A stretch of 7,636 bases of DNA. It comes from Desulfuromusa sp. (GTDB lineage Bacteria; Desulfobacterota; Desulfuromonadia; Desulfuromonadales; Geopsychrobacteraceae). The notes beneath the pieces are model-generated. The model was given only the letters and a program-made list of their open reading frames with translations. It searched no databases and was not told where the DNA came from. This document shows positions 7,331 to 7,636 of this stretch, in pieces; position 1 is the stretch's first letter, and each line of letters starts with the position of its first letter. The stretch covers positions 1-7,636 of the forward strand of contig JAOZLQ010000104.1 in NCBI GenBank assembly GCA_029934755.1, in the 5' to 3' direction. The position numbers were made by a program, and so were the translations under genes.

Positions 7331-7359
7331 TATATACATTTCAGGGTAGCAGAAATCAA
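7331..7359 (-). promoter_or_regulatory. Candidate sigma-70 promoter for the MFS gene
   Basis: On the minus strand TTGATT (7359-7354) is followed by exactly 17 bp and then TATATA (7336-7331), giving 4 of 6 matches to each consensus box at ideal spacing. Transcription would begin near 7324, leaving a leader of about 35 nt before the ATG at 7289. The -35 box overlaps the final stop codon of the broken frame upstream. Confidence 0.45.
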
Positions 7360-7532
7360 TCTTGTTCCATCAATTGATTGCCAGTCCGAGTAAATATTTT
7401 GATTCGTGGGTCTTTGCTGATATCAGCGATCAGTATTTTTGTTGCGGATAAAATAGCGAAGCTGCTTCATTCATTTCGAGATATTCTATATCCGGGACCG
7501 ATTTTATTGATCTCACGGAGTTGTTTGGTCAT
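7356..7532 (-). pseudogene. Possible decayed small gene with one in-frame TGA
   Basis: On the minus strand an ATG at 7532-7530 opens a frame MTKQLREINKIGPGY that runs 21 codons to TGA at 7469-7467. The same frame then continues for 36 more codons (…ATKILIADISKDPRIKIF…) to a TGA at 7358-7356, so removing one stop would give about 58 residues. The ATG overlaps the TAA of the preceding frame as TAATG, a layout typical of coupled genes. One G-to-A change (TGG to TGA) would explain the break. I do not recognise the product. Alternatives are chance open frame, a real 21-residue peptide, or a longer protein disrupted by frameshift: a second frame reading PDIEYLEMNEAASLFYPQQK joins the downstream part if one A is added to the run at 7436-7440. 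Confidence 0.3.
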
Positions 7533-7636
7533 TATTTGATAAACATTTTATGCCGTAGCTTCTGTATTCTCAAGTTTTTCTCCTTGTTTTCATCAGGGAA
7601 TGTCACTTCTTCCCAACCATGATAACAGGTGAACAG
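7532..7636 (-). CDS. Possible C-terminal fragment of an unidentified protein running in from beyond the window
   Basis: On the minus strand a frame is open from the window edge for 34 codons (LFTCYHGWEEVTFPDE… ending KLRHKMFIK) to TAA at 7534-7532. The other two minus-strand frames stop after 10 and 13 codons. The TAA shares a base with the ATG of the next frame, which supports a genuine gene end. I do not recognise the sequence. A good AAGGAG at 7585-7580 sits 6 nt before an in-frame TTG (7573-7571), so a 13-codon peptide is an alternative reading. The length is too short to exclude chance. Confidence 0.25.
   Translation of the reverse strand: MFTCYHGWEEVTFPDENKEKNLRIQKLRHKMFIK

Noticed and set aside
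7319..7347. Perfect -35 box TTGACA on the + strand at 7319-7324
   Set aside because: No -10 element lies at 16-18 bp spacing and there is no + strand gene downstream.
7416..7427. Perfect 12-bp palindrome GCTGATATCAGC
   Set aside because: It is a single copy within the possibly decayed coding frame, far from the ideal operator position for the MFS promoter. A chance 12-bp palindrome is plausible.
7356..7436. NHL-repeat-like look of the ILIADISKDPRIKIF segment
   Set aside because: The resemblance covers about 20 residues only, with no second repeat in the window, so no family name was given.
7458..7469. TGA at 7469-7467 as a selenocysteine codon
   Set aside because: The only structure next to it is a tight GAAG-CAG-CTTC stem overlapping the TGA, not a bacterial SECIS-like hairpin downstream. 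The product is not a known selenoprotein. A nonsense mutation or sequencing error is simpler.

Overview
The window looks like ordinary chromosomal DNA of moderate to low GC from a Gram-negative bacterium rich in signalling proteins. The HDOD-type sensor kinase, the REC-PAS-GGDEF-EAL regulator and the COG0731-like radical SAM protein with a C-terminal helix-turn-helix would fit an anaerobic Desulfuromonas/Geobacter-like lineage. That placement is inference from gene style, not from a marker gene.

Bases 1-3712 hold a tightly coupled two-gene signalling operon on the + strand. The first gene is a histidine kinase whose 5' end lies outside the window; its first visible residues look like the tail of an HDOD domain, followed by GAF-like, dimerisation and ATPase domains. 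The second is a response regulator carrying PAS, an intact GGDEF diguanylate cyclase domain and an EAL domain. The regulator's Shine-Dalgarno overlaps the kinase stop codon, so the two probably form a cognate phosphorelay controlling cyclic di-GMP. The EAL domain keeps most catalytic residues but has Ala where the catalytic Glu of the EGVE motif should be, so net output is predicted to be c-di-GMP synthesis.

Bases 3821-5023 encode a complete ornithine aminotransferase (RocD type). A 15-bp perfect hairpin follows it, then a radical SAM protein (5134-6081) with a C-terminal winged-helix-like region. The N-terminal part of that gene is visibly more AT-rich than rocD in the stretches I counted.

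On the - strand, 7289-6102 encodes a 12-segment MFS transporter that resembles the fosmidomycin-resistance (Fsr) group. It converges on the radical SAM gene with 20 bp between stop codons and a probable shared terminator. A plausible sigma-70 promoter lies just upstream of it.

The last 350 bases (7290-7636) hold no long ORF. On the - strand they contain the possible C-terminal end of a gene running in from beyond the window, whose TAA overlaps the ATG (TAATG) of a short frame. That frame is broken by one in-frame TGA, after which it continues with coding-like sequence. I read this as a decayed small gene of unknown function.

I found no RNA genes, CRISPR arrays, insertion sequences or phage genes. 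Apart from the substituted EAL domain and the decayed locus, the region looks conventional, and I see no convincing new multi-gene system.
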